A stretch of 64,000 nt of DNA, taken from positions 580,501 through 644,500 of the forward strand of contig JAWRVZ010000138.1 in NCBI GenBank assembly GCA_037043235.1. The letters are read 5' to 3'. Positions within the stretch are counted from its first letter, which is position 1. Each line of letters starts with the position of its first letter. Below the pieces are notes generated by a model. It was not told the DNA's origin and ran no database searches. It saw only the letters and a list, made by a program, of their open reading frames with translations. Positions 1-11,100 of the stretch are shown here, piece by piece. The stretch comes from Rhodeus uyekii (taxonomy: Eukaryota > Chordata > Actinopteri > Cypriniformes > Acheilognathidae). The position numbers and the translations under genes were made by a program.

Positions 1-157
1 TGAAGCAAACACACTTCCAAAACGACATGGAAGATGTACGGAAGTGGAAGTTTTGACTTCTTTGTCAAGCTCCCCCACTCATTTTTAGACCCTTCCTTAA
101 GTTTAAAAGAAATAAATGGGAGGCTAACTCACTAGCTTGATAGTTTAGCCGCACTTG

Positions 158-211
158 CAACTGCAGGCGGTCGATCCTTTTCCCATTTTTTTCATTTAGC
201 TCCTAAACTAA
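158..211 (+). repeat. Degenerate 3' coding fragment of the L2-A LINE family
   Basis: This short stretch matches, with a few indels, the end of the reverse-transcriptase ORF of the L2-group LINE at about 40,627-40,675: both carry 'ggcggtcgatccttttcc' followed by 'tagctcctaaact'. It is a small relic and no function is expected. Confidence 0.6.
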
Positions 212-215
212 GCAG

Positions 216-1850
216 TTGTTTTGGTGCTGCGACTCAAGCGGTTTGAGAAGGCTTTACGCCACTTGTATGGATCAGTGCTGTGTTTTTGGTGCCAACAAAA
301 CGGAGCGGAAAGGGAAATCGTCTGATTCCGGTCCCTGGCCAGTCGATCCGTGCATCTCTAAAAACATATCAATACCACAAGAAAAGAACCAAACCCTAGA
401 AGAATAAAGATGTCTTTAATGTTTCTTGAGATTCCTACATGCAAACGCCGGGGGAAAACACTACCGTCACCTTTGGCGCATAATCAAACACAGACGTCCA
501 TAAGACAACAGATTTCACTATCTATGAGTATGAGGATGCCATCTTTCCGAATTATACCCTCCAGTAACTTGACTCAATCTCAGATGAAAATTGTCATTTT
601 GACCCATCTACAGAATAGTTACACAATTTGCATCCATGACATTTAATATTTTGGTTGTCATCACTATATGTTTGGCTTTCACCAGATAAAATACAATCAA
701 ATATTGGGCACCATTGGTTGAGCTTTATTATTCTCATAGTATCAAAGCACAGTAATAGATACTCACTCAGTGGGCATGCTCGTCATTACCAAGGATCTAT
801 TCTTCTGGAAAGACAGAAAAAAGGAATTAAAAACATTAAAAGTTCATTTGTTTTTACCAGTGCACTAAATGTTTTTTTGATGCCAATCTAACTTCCATCT
901 CAGACACATGTACTATGGAGCTCCTGTTTTGTTTGAGAGCAGCATAAAGCAGTAAACACATGCCGGATATCTGCATATTTGGTGAACAAAAAGGAAATGA
1001 AAGCCCAAGGCCGTACGGGAGGGGAAGCAGTCGAGATGCGTTTGAGCAGTTCAGCGTGGCACTTTAAATCGGTCCCCTGTACCCTGGCCTCAGTGCAAAC
1101 ACATCAGCGGCCTTCCTCTCTATTCCTACAGGAAGTTGGGGTTTACATCCATCAATGAACTGGGCAGCTAAAACAGGTTCATACACAACATGTTTACCAA
1201 AATGCTTTCTGAACCATGACACAAATATGTGGCCAGGTGCCAGCGATGGTTCCAGTCAACAGACGAGAACGACACTGCTTGTAAAATGTGTCAGACTCTT
1301 TCTACAGATGCTTTAACATGTCAAACATCTCTGTTAAATAACAATTACTCTGTGTGTTTTCACAAAACATGTAAGCCATGAATTAAGCGGAGTTGTATCG
1401 TTAGTACCGCCTGACACAGAGCATCACAATACAGCACAGCCCCTCATGCCTCACTGCTGTTTTTAAACGGCGGTGTTAAAATAATGTTACAATTAACTAC
1501 AGAAATAATAAACAGTTTATTTTGCTGAAATAAACAATACGTGGAACTATATTGTTCATGTTGCAGTGATGCACAAAACAGTTTGGTGACACAGTCATAG
1601 TGACTTTATCGTCAATTAAACCGCTATTGATTGACTGGAACTAATCATCTAATAAACTTTAATATATCATGCTCTATATACAGAATCTGTTTGGAAGATG
1701 TGATTTAAAAACCATGTAATGCATGGCTAAACGATTAGAACACATTATTCCAGATGAAATGGATACCGATCAAACAGGTGTAAAAAAAAAAAGAAAAAGA
1801 AAAAAAAGACGACATTTTAGACAGTGAATTTAATTAAACTAGTGCATTCA
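216..1850. other. No gene recognised
   Basis: AT-rich DNA with only short chance open frames. I see no splice-flanked exon, known repeat end or RNA gene. The missing C-terminal BRCT exons of mcph1 should lie to the left of 8,135 on the minus strand, but I could not recognise them here. An adenine-rich tract lies at about 1,783-1,808. Confidence 0.4.
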
Positions 1851-1856
1851 TATGGA

Positions 1857-2796
1857 AGCCCGTTTCCGCCACAGTTGAGAAAAAAAGGATCTCGTAATGA
1901 GAAATGTTCGTGAAATAATATCTTGTGCGCATGCGCAGAGCAGAAGCTCTAGCGACACCCGCTGGTCAAAGCGTGTAAGTGCGAGATCACAGCAAACATG
2001 ACAGGTTCAGTAAAACTGCTGTTAAAGTCAGAGGAATATACAAAACGCAATCTAGTAACATTAATTAGGAATTATCAGTATATTTTCCACACTTTTCCAT
2101 GCTTATAGGAAGGCATGGAAGTGAAACAGGAAGCAGCGCAGTTACCGTGGTAACGAAGAACCAGTGAAAAGCATTGCAAGAAAAATGCGAAACGTAGGGA
2201 TTAACGCTGGATTAGGACATACACTCATTAAGTTTAAGTGTAATGTCTTCATAAAACGTATGGGTACATGAGTTAATATTAACGCGTATTTCGCGGATGT
2301 GTCTTTGCTCTTTGATGTGCAGGTTCATCATGAACGGTCACAGTAAACATCATTAAGATCATCTTTATGACTTGAGGCACATTTACACAGATTGGCAGTG
2401 GAATGGGGAACACGCAAGGTCTTGAGAGCTGAGGTTTTTTTTTAAACTGAATGTCCTTTCAATTTAGTTTGCCGCGTTATTAAAATGCCCCAACTTGTCC
2501 ATCTAGCGCGTTTTCACAGAAAAACAGTGGAAAAGTAGTGCCGTGGATTGGAAAAAGCATGTTCTGCTTCACAGATGAAGCGTTCCTCATTACTGTGAGA
2601 TACTAAGTCGTTATTACGAGAAAGTTTCTCATTTCGAGATAGTATCTCACAATAATGAGGTACTAAGTCATTATTTTGAGGAGGTTTCTTGTTATTTTGA
2701 GATACTAAGTCATTATTTCAAGATACTACGTCGTTATTACGAGAAAGTTTCTCATAATGAATTCTCTTTTTTTCGCAACTGTGGCAGAAACTGGCG
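1857..2796. mobile_element. Non-autonomous TIR element, copy 1 ('TIR-A')
   Basis: The left end 'gtttccgccacagttgag' plus an A-run is the inverted complement of the right end (T-run plus 'gcaactgtggcagaaac' at about 2,764-2,796), giving imperfect terminal inverted repeats of about 30 bp. The interior has no coding frame. It contains a 'cgcatgcgcagagc' block near 1,928 and, next to the right end, degenerate versions of the 42-bp 'ttatttcgagatactaagtc' unit that is amplified just to the right. Parts of the interior recur at 5,256-6,755. The superfamily is not clear. Confidence 0.6.
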
Positions 2797-2828
2797 TTAA
2801 GGTGTTAAGATTTATTAATGTTGACTAA

Positions 2829-3390
2829 GTTAACCAAGTCATTATTTCGAGAAGGTTTCTCGTTATTTCGAGATACTAAGTCATTATTTCGAGAAGGTTT
2901 CTCGTTATTTCGAGATACTAAGTCATTATTTCGATAAGGTTTCTCGTTATTTCGAGATACCAAGTCATTATTTTGAGAAGGTTTCTCGTTATTTCGAGAT
3001 ACTAAGTCATTATTTTGAGAAGGTTTCTCGTTATTTCGAGATATTAAGTCATTATTTCGAGAAGGTTTCTCGTTATTTCGAGATACCAAGTCATTATTTC
3101 GAGAAGGTTTCTCGTTATTTCGAGATACTAAGTCATTATTTCGAGAAGGTTTCTCGTTATTTCGAGATACTAAGTCATTATTTTGAGAAGGTTTCTCGTT
3201 ATTTCGAGATACTAAGTCATTATTTCGAGAAGGTTTCTCGTTATTTCGAGATACTAAGTCATTATTTTGAGAAGGTTTCTCGTTATTTCGAGATATTAAG
3301 TCATTATTTCGAGAAGGTTTCTCGTTATTTCGAGATACCAAGTCATTATTTTGAGAAGGTTTCTCATTATTTCGAGAAAGTTTCTCATGA
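2829..3390. repeat. 42-bp minisatellite, about 13 units
   Basis: Near-identical units of 42 bp, each containing 'gagaaggtttctcgttattt' and 'cgagatactaagtcatt'. Units differ mainly by C/T changes (tttcgag/ttttgag). Because 42 is divisible by 3 and no unit contains a stop, the minus strand is open for 222 codons (3,473-2,805) as a 14-residue repeat of the type SRNNEKPSRNNDLV. I regard this frame as a by-product of the repeat. The same unit occurs singly, in inverted orientation, at about 5,295-5,355 inside another TIR-A copy, so the array looks like an expansion of that element's subterminal sequence. A second copy of the element's right end follows at about 3,398-3,440. Confidence 0.9.
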
Positions 3391-3440
3391 CAAAGACTTT
3401 TTTTCGCAACTGTGGCGGAAACAGGGGTTAAGGTATTAAA

Positions 3441-4845
3441 ACTTATTTTATTTTGCAACTTTTTGGGACTCATTTAACAGATTCTTAAATGACTCGGAAT
3501 GTCAACATTCTTAATGTTGACATTTTGGATTTGATTACTTTAGAAAGAGGAAGCCAGCAACAGCACCATACCCTATTTGCTTTATTTATTGATTCATTAG
3601 CCAATCCAATCAAAGATGAGACAACAATAATATAATGCAGAAGAGGAGTAACAGACAAGGATATAGAGCGAGACATGTTTATACAGTGATGATGTGTGGT
3701 TTCAAACATGCCCTGAACTCAACCTTCCCAAAGTGATGCATTCCCTGGAAAACACTTGGATCATACGCTGGGTACAAGCTAAAAATACTTTAAACCCAAA
3801 CTCTCTTGTGAAATTACAGTCCACGTAATAAAATATGTAGTAAACACATATTTAAATGTAATACATCTTCCATTAAATGTCTTGGAGTTCAATCTCTGCT
3901 GACCATCAACCAACTACACAACTTTGTATTCAGCAGGACATTTCAAAGGGAAAGTCCCAAAGGAGAATCCCTCATTCCCAAATCTGACCTCTCCCTTAAT
4001 AATCATACTAAGCATCTGGATCACCAAATCCAATTTATTCAATATAACCATTTAAGTAGCGTCCTCTACTGCTGTCAAACGGAGCAGGACAAATGTCCCT
4101 CTGTGAATGTTTCACCACAGTGGAATAAAGCCCAATGTAAAAGTTCAGAGGCTCAGTTCATGTGGAAATGAAATCAAACATGATGACACCTTGAGACAAC
4201 AGTCCTTTGCTTCTCTCTGTGGCAGGAAGGAGTTGTGTTCTGCCAGGTGCATGTCTCAGTCTCAAAGAAAACACACAGGAAGCCAAGGAGGAGACTAACA
4301 ACTGCGCCAAACAACGACAGAAGCGTGACGCTGAAAGCTCTTACTTGGGATCAAATACTGTTTTACTCTTATGCAAGGAAGCTCCATCCAAACGTAAAGA
4401 TGACAAAATATTACATAAAACCCTGTGGCATTTAGGGTTTCCTACCATTCTGAAGACGACAAAAGTCATAGTTGTTTATTGCTATACACTTATTAATGGC
4501 CTGGGGCAGTGGGTCCGCTTGCAGGGAGAAAGCAATGACATTTAAAGCGAGGAGAAAACACAAAACATCTGCTGATGTCAAAGACTGAGCATCTAATCAA
4601 ACTATGGCACTTCTGCAAAGATGTGTTTTCTGGCTAATCAAAGTAGACAGATGCAAGTGGCCCTTTAAGCACAATTAACAAAACCGATCAACACAAATCA
4701 GCACAAGCAAGCCGAGCCAGTGATAATCCGGTATGTGTGATCAAACACGTGGCTTAAGGTATGCTGTTCATGGGCTTTAGAGGTGCAAACATTAGTAAAC
4801 TGATTAACAAACATTAATAAATCATGATTCATTTAAAAACTCTCC
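3441..4845. other. No gene recognised
   Basis: Unassigned DNA with small overlapping chance frames on the plus strand (4,107-4,545). None has flanking splice sites, a recognisable domain or composition unlike its surroundings. Confidence 0.4.
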
Positions 4846-5255
4846 TCCTAATCCAGTGGTACTTAACCTGGGTTTGATGAGTCAGTCTTAGGGGTTCGGT
4901 GGAACAGTGGTCCCCAAATATGACGGCAAAACCGTGCCATTAATATACGAGCACAAAACTGATGTTTGCGCCCGCGTAAATTATATCTGCGAGCGGAAAA
5001 CAGAGCTACACGCGTAAATACGGGTACCCGCAAGCTCATTTTAATCACTCGCGCGATATCTAATCTGCACGCGCGAACAGTCGCCCGCTCTCGACTGCTG
5101 TTTTTGCTCACGCGAGCATTTATATTTTTGTCAGTCGTGGGGCGGGGCTTGCTCTTGTAATAGTAACATAAAATGGCATTGGTTAGTTCCCTTTTCTCCA
5201 GAGGTCAGTGATTGGACACCTGTGATTGTCAATCTAGAGCTGAAGGAAAGATATT

Positions 5256-6755
5256 TATGGAAGCCCTTCTTCCACAGTTGAGAAAAAAAAAAGATTATTT
5301 AAGTCGAAATAATGACTTAGTATCTCAAAATAACGAGAAACTTTCTCGAAATAAAGACTTTGTTCTTCTCCGCATGGTCAAAGCGTGTAAATGCGAGATC
5401 ACAGCAAACATGACACGTTCTGTAAAACAGCTGTTAAAGTCAGTGTGTTAATCAATGATATAATTAAAGAACATTAATGATAAATCATCAGTATATGAGA
5501 GGGGATTCCATAGTATATAGTATTTTATTCATTTGTATTTTTGTGTATGAACAAGCAGCAGCACAGTGATCCATGGGTTTCAAACAGAGGAATTACAGAC
5601 TGTTGTATTATAGTGTTGTATAATAATGTATTATAGTGACTCTTTATGATGAACCTGCACATCAAAGAGCATCCGCGAAATATGGTAACCGCCCTGCTTC
5701 TGTTCCATTTCCACACCTTCCTATGCGCATGGAAAAGTGTGCAAAATATACTGATAATTATATACCGTATTTATTCGAGTATAACGCGCACGAGGGCTGG
5801 GGTGGGGTGATGTGGGGTTTGTTTTGACGGCCGGTCCTTTGAGGGCGCCGGTGAATTGTGAGTTCGCGCTGCGCATTTTACAGGCTGTTTAAGTAGCAAT
5901 ATATGCATAAAATAAAAGGCAGACTCGTGAGTGCAATTCAGCAACTGTATTCAAACATAAACCGCGGCAACAACCGCAACATAGCCCAAAGCAATCGATT
6001 GCCGATTGCATGATACATTACATCCCGTAACACAGGCTGCAGCCTCTCACTGTACGCGAGGGCGAAGAAAAGAAAACGTCCCCTCGCCGCTTCATTTCCT
6101 CACACACACGTTACGGAGAAGACAGGCATCAGCAATAAAATGGACGGCACAGAAGACGACCTGCTGTGGAATTCAGACGCAGATGAAAGCGAAGAAACCG
6201 GAGAAACAGATGTTCCTGCCAACTGAGACACTGATGAAAAATTAACTCCATAAGAATGGGAGCAACTCTTTAGTGTCTCTGATGAGGAATCTGACGTCGA
6301 AGGATTTTAAATAAATATTTTTACCGGTAATTCTCTTTCGGTATTGTGTTCATTAATTTATGTTGTCAATAATTATATGTTATATGAGTATATGTTATAA
6401 AATAAATAAATGTTTTTTATCATGGCTGCACGTGTTCAACAACTTTTTTTGTCAATTACAATGCTTGGTGTGAAACAATTTTATACCGATTTTTAATCGA
6501 AAATTAGGGGTGCGCGATATACACGTGTGCGCGATATACTCTAATAAATACGGTACTATATATACACTGATAAATATACTTATATATTACACAGACTTTA
6601 ACTAAGACAGCTGTTCTTGTTGCATGAAAAATGCAAAACTTGCACGATTTAAAAATCGGATTGTTATATTTATTCGTTAAGTTTAAGTGCAATAATATTA
6701 ACGCGAATTTCGCGGATGCTCTTTGATGTGCAGGTTCATCATAAAGAGTCACTAT
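5256..6755. mobile_element. TIR-A copy 2, split by a pogo-like element
   Basis: It begins with 'cttccacagttgagaaa', the left end seen at 1,857, and carries one inverted 42-bp unit (about 5,295-5,355). It then shares with copy 1 the blocks 'tcaaagcgtgtaaatgcgag' (about 5,379) and 'ctttgatgtgcaggttcatc' (about 6,720; the reverse complement also occurs at about 5,645). It is interrupted at 5,765-6,553. The right end after about 6,755 passes into a C-run and the end of the enclosing hAT element. Confidence 0.6.
5765..6553 (+). mobile_element. Pogo/Tc1-group element, internally deleted, TA duplication
   Basis: The ends 'ccgtatttattcgagtata' and 'tatactctaataaatacgg' are near-perfect inverted repeats flanked by TA on both sides (5,763-5,764 and 6,554-6,555). 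A coding remnant survives at about 6,150-6,310. It ends in an acidic reading with the residues EEWEQLF-like, then SDEESDVEGF and a stop, the kind of Asp/Glu-rich tail found at the C-terminus of pogo-like transposases. The N-terminal and catalytic parts are gone. Family assignment rests on end structure, TA duplication and this tail, so it is moderately sure. Confidence 0.72.
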
Positions 6756-6894
6756 AATGATCCCCCCCCCCCCCCATCAACAGTTGTTCAGTACCGGGGG
6801 TTCGGTGAATGCGCATATGAAACTGGTGGGGTTCAGTACCTCCAAAAAGGTTAAGAACCACTGTCCTAATCGTACATTTACATATACACATCTA

Positions 6895-7800
6895 CAATAA
6901 TACCTCGAGATACGAGCGTCTCGACATACGAGTATTCCAAGATACGAGCAAACCTTCTGCAGATTTTTGCTTCTAGATACGAGTAAATATTTGAGATACG
7001 AGCACGAGTACTGACACTGATGCCGACTTCTGTTCGCATCGCCCGCGAGCAGTTGATTTTCTCTCTATTTTGTGCATTATTCTTCATAATAGCAACGAGT
7101 TCTAAGAAAGTGAGTGTAAGGATGGAGTGAGTAGAAGAAACGCATGATGAGCATGGAAATGAAGCATGAAATTGTGGATAAATATGAGCTGGTGCCGCAT
7201 GAGGGATCTAACACACACTTATGATCGCAGTACATCCACCATATGCATCATCCTAAAGCAGAAGGATGCTATCAAAAAAAATAAATAAGTAAATCCTTCC
7301 AAGGTCGAGACGATTATATCGAAGTTATGTTTGAATATAAATGATGAGATGGAGAGGCTTCTGTTGTTGTGGAGAAAGGAGAAGCAGATGTCATGAGAGA
7401 TATTTCGTCTGCCCCAAGTGAAAGTGAGGGTTATCAGGTGAAAAAAGGTAAGGAAAGTGATCAAAACAATAATATTTAATAGAAAAGTAAAAAAAGAAAG
7501 TTGTGTAATGTTCTTGTAACGGAATCAAGTGTTTCCCTCCCCCTCACCTGCAGCTACCGTCTATAAAAACATAATTAAAACTACATTTTATTTGATATCA
7601 CACATGTATCTCACTGTATACATGTACTATAATTGTGTGTGTGTCTATAAAAACGTATTTTCCCCCCATTGTTACGAATCTGGAACGGATTGATTTGTTT
7701 TCCATTATTTCTTATGGGAAAACATGATTCTAGATACGAGCAATTTGAGTTACGAGCTTCACCCTGGTACGGATTATGATCACATCTAGAGGTATTACTG
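6895..7800 (+). mobile_element. Tigger-like (pogo group) element, decayed
   Basis: The left end 'caataatacctcgagatacg' and right end 'agaggtattactg' form inverted repeats flanked by TA (6,893-6,894 and 7,801-7,802). Both ends are lined by 'gatacgag' words typical of Tigger elements, with 'ccattatttcttatgggaaa' near 7,703. Between them lie coding traces: from about 7,137 a reading KRMMSMEMKHEIVDKYE, which resembles the start of the CENP-B type helix-turn-helix of Tigger transposases, and about 7,340-7,400 a reading like DEMERLLLLWRKEKQ. Frameshifts separate them and the catalytic DDE region is missing. An (AC)n run follows at 7,802-7,823. Confidence 0.82.
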
Positions 7801-7823
7801 TATACACACACACACACACACAT

Positions 7824-8134
7824 ACATATAATCTGAATGAGAAACTCCTAAAAGCACTGCATATGCAAAGCCATCCACAAACATAACGCTCATTTTTAAC
7901 GTGTCTTTAGTAAATGCGGACAGTAGTTTAACAGCAAGAGGGTTTGCGATGGCCGTAAGTAAACCTGGCACTACATTTGTATGTTGGGTCCAAATTAATC
8001 ACTGGTTTGGTTTTAGTTGCCCAGAGCTGATCAATCACAGGAAGTGCTAGAGTAACATTTTTTGCAGTTTCTCAAAACTCTTTAACATTACATAAATGTC
8101 TTAATCTAGATTACAGGAAAAGAAGCTTCTTTAC
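7824..8134. other. Intron sequence of mcph1, nothing further seen
   Basis: Lies 3' of the last mcph1 exon I can define, on the minus strand. No further exon or repeat end is recognised. Confidence 0.4.
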
Positions 8135-11100
8135 CTTCATGTACTTGTCCTTTTTCATAGTTTCCGGTTTGCTGCACATTTCATAACTTCTCTCAACGCT
8201 GCTTTTATTCTCTTTCCCTGCACCTGAAGTCATGCAAACAGAGAGTTGGGTGGAGAGCAGGTGTGCGGCGGCACAGCTCAAACGCTCGCTCGATCAGCGC
8301 TTCTCAAACGACAGAGGAAGGAGTAAAGAATCCGTCTCTTCACAGGGACGTCATTCACTGCACACCACTGAACACAGCTTCAGGAACCTTTTAATACTTT
8401 CCACATTACACACACCAGGACAACATAAATTCAGCTCTGCTTAGAAATAAACAAGGTACAATTACGACAAAAAGATAAAATTCACATACTTTTTAAAGCC
8501 ATCTGTCTCTTTTCAACGGCAGGGTTGTGTTTGAGAAACGTCTGTATCTGCAGATCGGCGTTCAGCGCAGAGGACGATATCGGAGACGCAGCTGTTGGTT
8601 TAAGCGAGTCTTGACGCTCCTTCCCCTCAGAGCTCAGCCGAGATCGAGTCCTCGCTTTCTTTGTCAATGGTTTGTGTTGTGTTTGAGTCCCCACAGACGA
8701 GCTTTCAGGGCTCTGAGGAACCGTTCCCTCCTCCAGATCCACAGCGTCTGTTGAGTCAAGCAAGTCTTTAATATCGATACTTTCAAGCTTTCGCTTTTTC
8801 CTACTCGTCCTCCTGCTCGTGTGGTTTGGGGGCTCCAGGTGGAAAGTGGGTACGTGCACGGCTTCTGAGGCCGAGCCAAACAACACGACCCTCTGTTTGA
8901 GGGCATTATTGGCCGGAGAGAAGAGATCTTCAAACACCTCCCCATCATCAGCATCTGCACCAGGAGGAACCGCGGTCGAGTCGGCCGAACGCCGGGCAGC
9001 AGAGGCTCGACGGGGACGTTTAAGAACAGGCTTGAACGCCACAGACTCATCGTTCTTGTGATTGGTTTCGGGCAGCGAACTCTTATGTCTCTCAGGGCTG
9101 CAGGATAACGCGCTGGACTCTCCAGCGGTCTCAGTTTCTGGTTTGAGGCGTGAGCTTCTTCTATCAGAACCGGTTTTATGAAAGAAAGTCTTTAAAGTGG
9201 ACTGCTGCTTTCCTCCAAAGTTGCTCATTAAAGCCTGCTGTGATGTTGAAGATAATGCTGGGACTTTAGCATTGCTTTTCCCACGGGACAGATCACACAC
9301 GGCTGCGTCTGACTGAGGTGATGCGGGATTTATTTCAGTCGTCATTTCCATCATTGACTGATTCTGCTTCTCTCCTTCATCTCTTGTCTTTGAGGAGGAA
9401 CAATCCAAAGGCTCTTCCTCTGTAAAAATAAGTAAATTGATGGTTTAAACTTTTAGTTTTACATAAGTAAAGTGGATACTATGGTAATTTGAGACATTTG
9501 TTGGCCTAACCGAGCTGCTGGAAGAAAGAGAGGGTGGGAGACGCATGAAGAGAAGCTCTCAGAGAGGATTCACACCCGCTGTCCTGCATCTGTGAGGCTG
9601 AGAGACAATTCATTCATTCATACAAGATGCAAAACAAGCCTGAAACAAAGGTTTATTTGTAGAGTATGTACCGATCCTGAAGGTGCAACAATTCATTTAT
9701 TTTCCTCAGTGCATTTCTTAAAAATAGGGTTACAATTATTCACATCAAGGGTGCCGAAACTCTCTAGCGCAGAGGTTTTCAAAGTCTGAGACAGTGGGCC
9801 TCCCTTTTGACACAACCCACCCAATGACGCGCCCCCCCCCCTCCAAAAAAAAAACCGCGACGCGATATATTTAGCGACTTTTCAGACCACCCTAGCGACA
9901 AATTTTCCAAAAAGCGACTAGGGACAAATTTAGCGACTTTATCTGGAGTTATTGGTGACTTTCTGAAGTGAAAGCACATATCGTTCTTACTCTTCTCAAT
10001 GAGCAGCGAGCGCTGCCGTGGGCCCCAACCCCGTCCCAAAGCACTCACAGGCGGCCCAGTCCTCGCGCAGCATCCGCTCCCAGATGCAGCAGAGCAAGAG
10101 ATCTTCACTCCTCCACATGCAAATGAATCGCGCATGTGCGGGAAGCCGGAGCTGGCTGATCCTGCCATGGCAGCACGGGATGTAAAATGGTCTAAAAATA
10201 ATTAAATCACTGCACAAATATAAATCGCTGCATTTGTTTGACAAATGCAGTCACATACTCTCGTCCACTGTGTGTGTGCGCCTGTCTGTGACAAAAGTCA
10301 ACTAGCTGCTTATGTCTCAGTCAAAACTGAACACCCAAAAATACAGGAAGGAGTGGGAATCAAACCCTGAATTCTAAAAGCCGTTTATTGGTGATAATAC
10401 ACGGGCATTCTTGTTGAGAAAGCACACTAGGCATGCAGAACGCAAAAAAAGTATGCAATCTAGTACAGCGTGATGACGTCACGAATATGCTAATTTACGC
10501 ATGACGTCACCTAGCGACATTTAGCGACTTTTTGGCCAGCCTTTAGCGACTTTCCTTTGAAAATAGTTGGCAACACTGACGATGCGCGATATTCGACACA
10601 CGCATACTCCACTACCGCTTGCAGCCGCGACAGAATGACATCACAGGGAAATGTAAAATGAAGGAGGTTTAGTACAAGTTCGGCGAGTTATTATTAGACT
10701 ATAATTTTTTACAACTCTCCGCGCCTCCCCTGGCATGCTCTGACAATGACAGAAAAGGGCAAGTCTAAGAACCCTGAGCACCTTAAACTGGAGGTAAACT
10801 GACCTTTGACTGTGCAAAACACCCGATTCATTAGCCAATGTTGATAAACTACAAGAATGACGACGTGCAGCAAACGGTAAAACTCTTTGTGCTGCAAATC
10901 TCAAGTGCACATCATGCTTTCACATATTACTTATTTTCCGTTCAAGATATGTTAAAGAATTTCTATTACATTTCTGCATTTATCAGATGCTTTTATCCAA
11001 CTTACATTGCATTCAAGAAATACATCGAAGCAGTTCTTGCTTTCCGTGCGATCGAACCCATGACCTTGGTGTTGCAAGCACTGATGCTCTGCTGGTTGAG

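Larger units (their letters stand above)
4854..6863. mobile_element. Non-autonomous hAT-type element with perfect 8-bp target duplication
   Basis: The left end 'cagtggtacttaacc' and right end 'ggttaagaaccactg' are inverted repeats of the common hAT type. They are flanked by identical 8-bp direct repeats 'tcctaatc' (4,846-4,853 and 6,864-6,871), the target-site duplication length expected for hAT. No transposase is encoded. Most of the interior is occupied by other elements: a TIR-A copy from 5,256 and, inside that, a pogo-like element. The unique left part (4,900-5,160) is rich in CpG-containing words such as 'cgcgcg'. Confidence 0.88.

Noticed and set aside
2805..3473. 222-codon minus-strand frame with SRNNEKPSRNNDLV repeats as a gene
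   Set aside because: It is the translation of a 42-bp minisatellite whose length is a multiple of three; no start, splice or promoter context, and the same unit is part of a transposon.
4207..4545. 112-codon plus-strand frame as a gene
   Set aside because: Three overlapping frames of similar length occur here, none with protein-like conservation or splice context.
1..8100. C-terminal BRCT exons of mcph1
   Set aside because: Searched by eye on the minus strand for the conserved BRCT2/3 wording and found no convincing match; they are probably beyond the left edge or too diverged to see.
8664..9050. 128-codon minus-strand frame inside mcph1 exon 8
   Set aside because: Alternative frame shadow of the real exon 8 reading.
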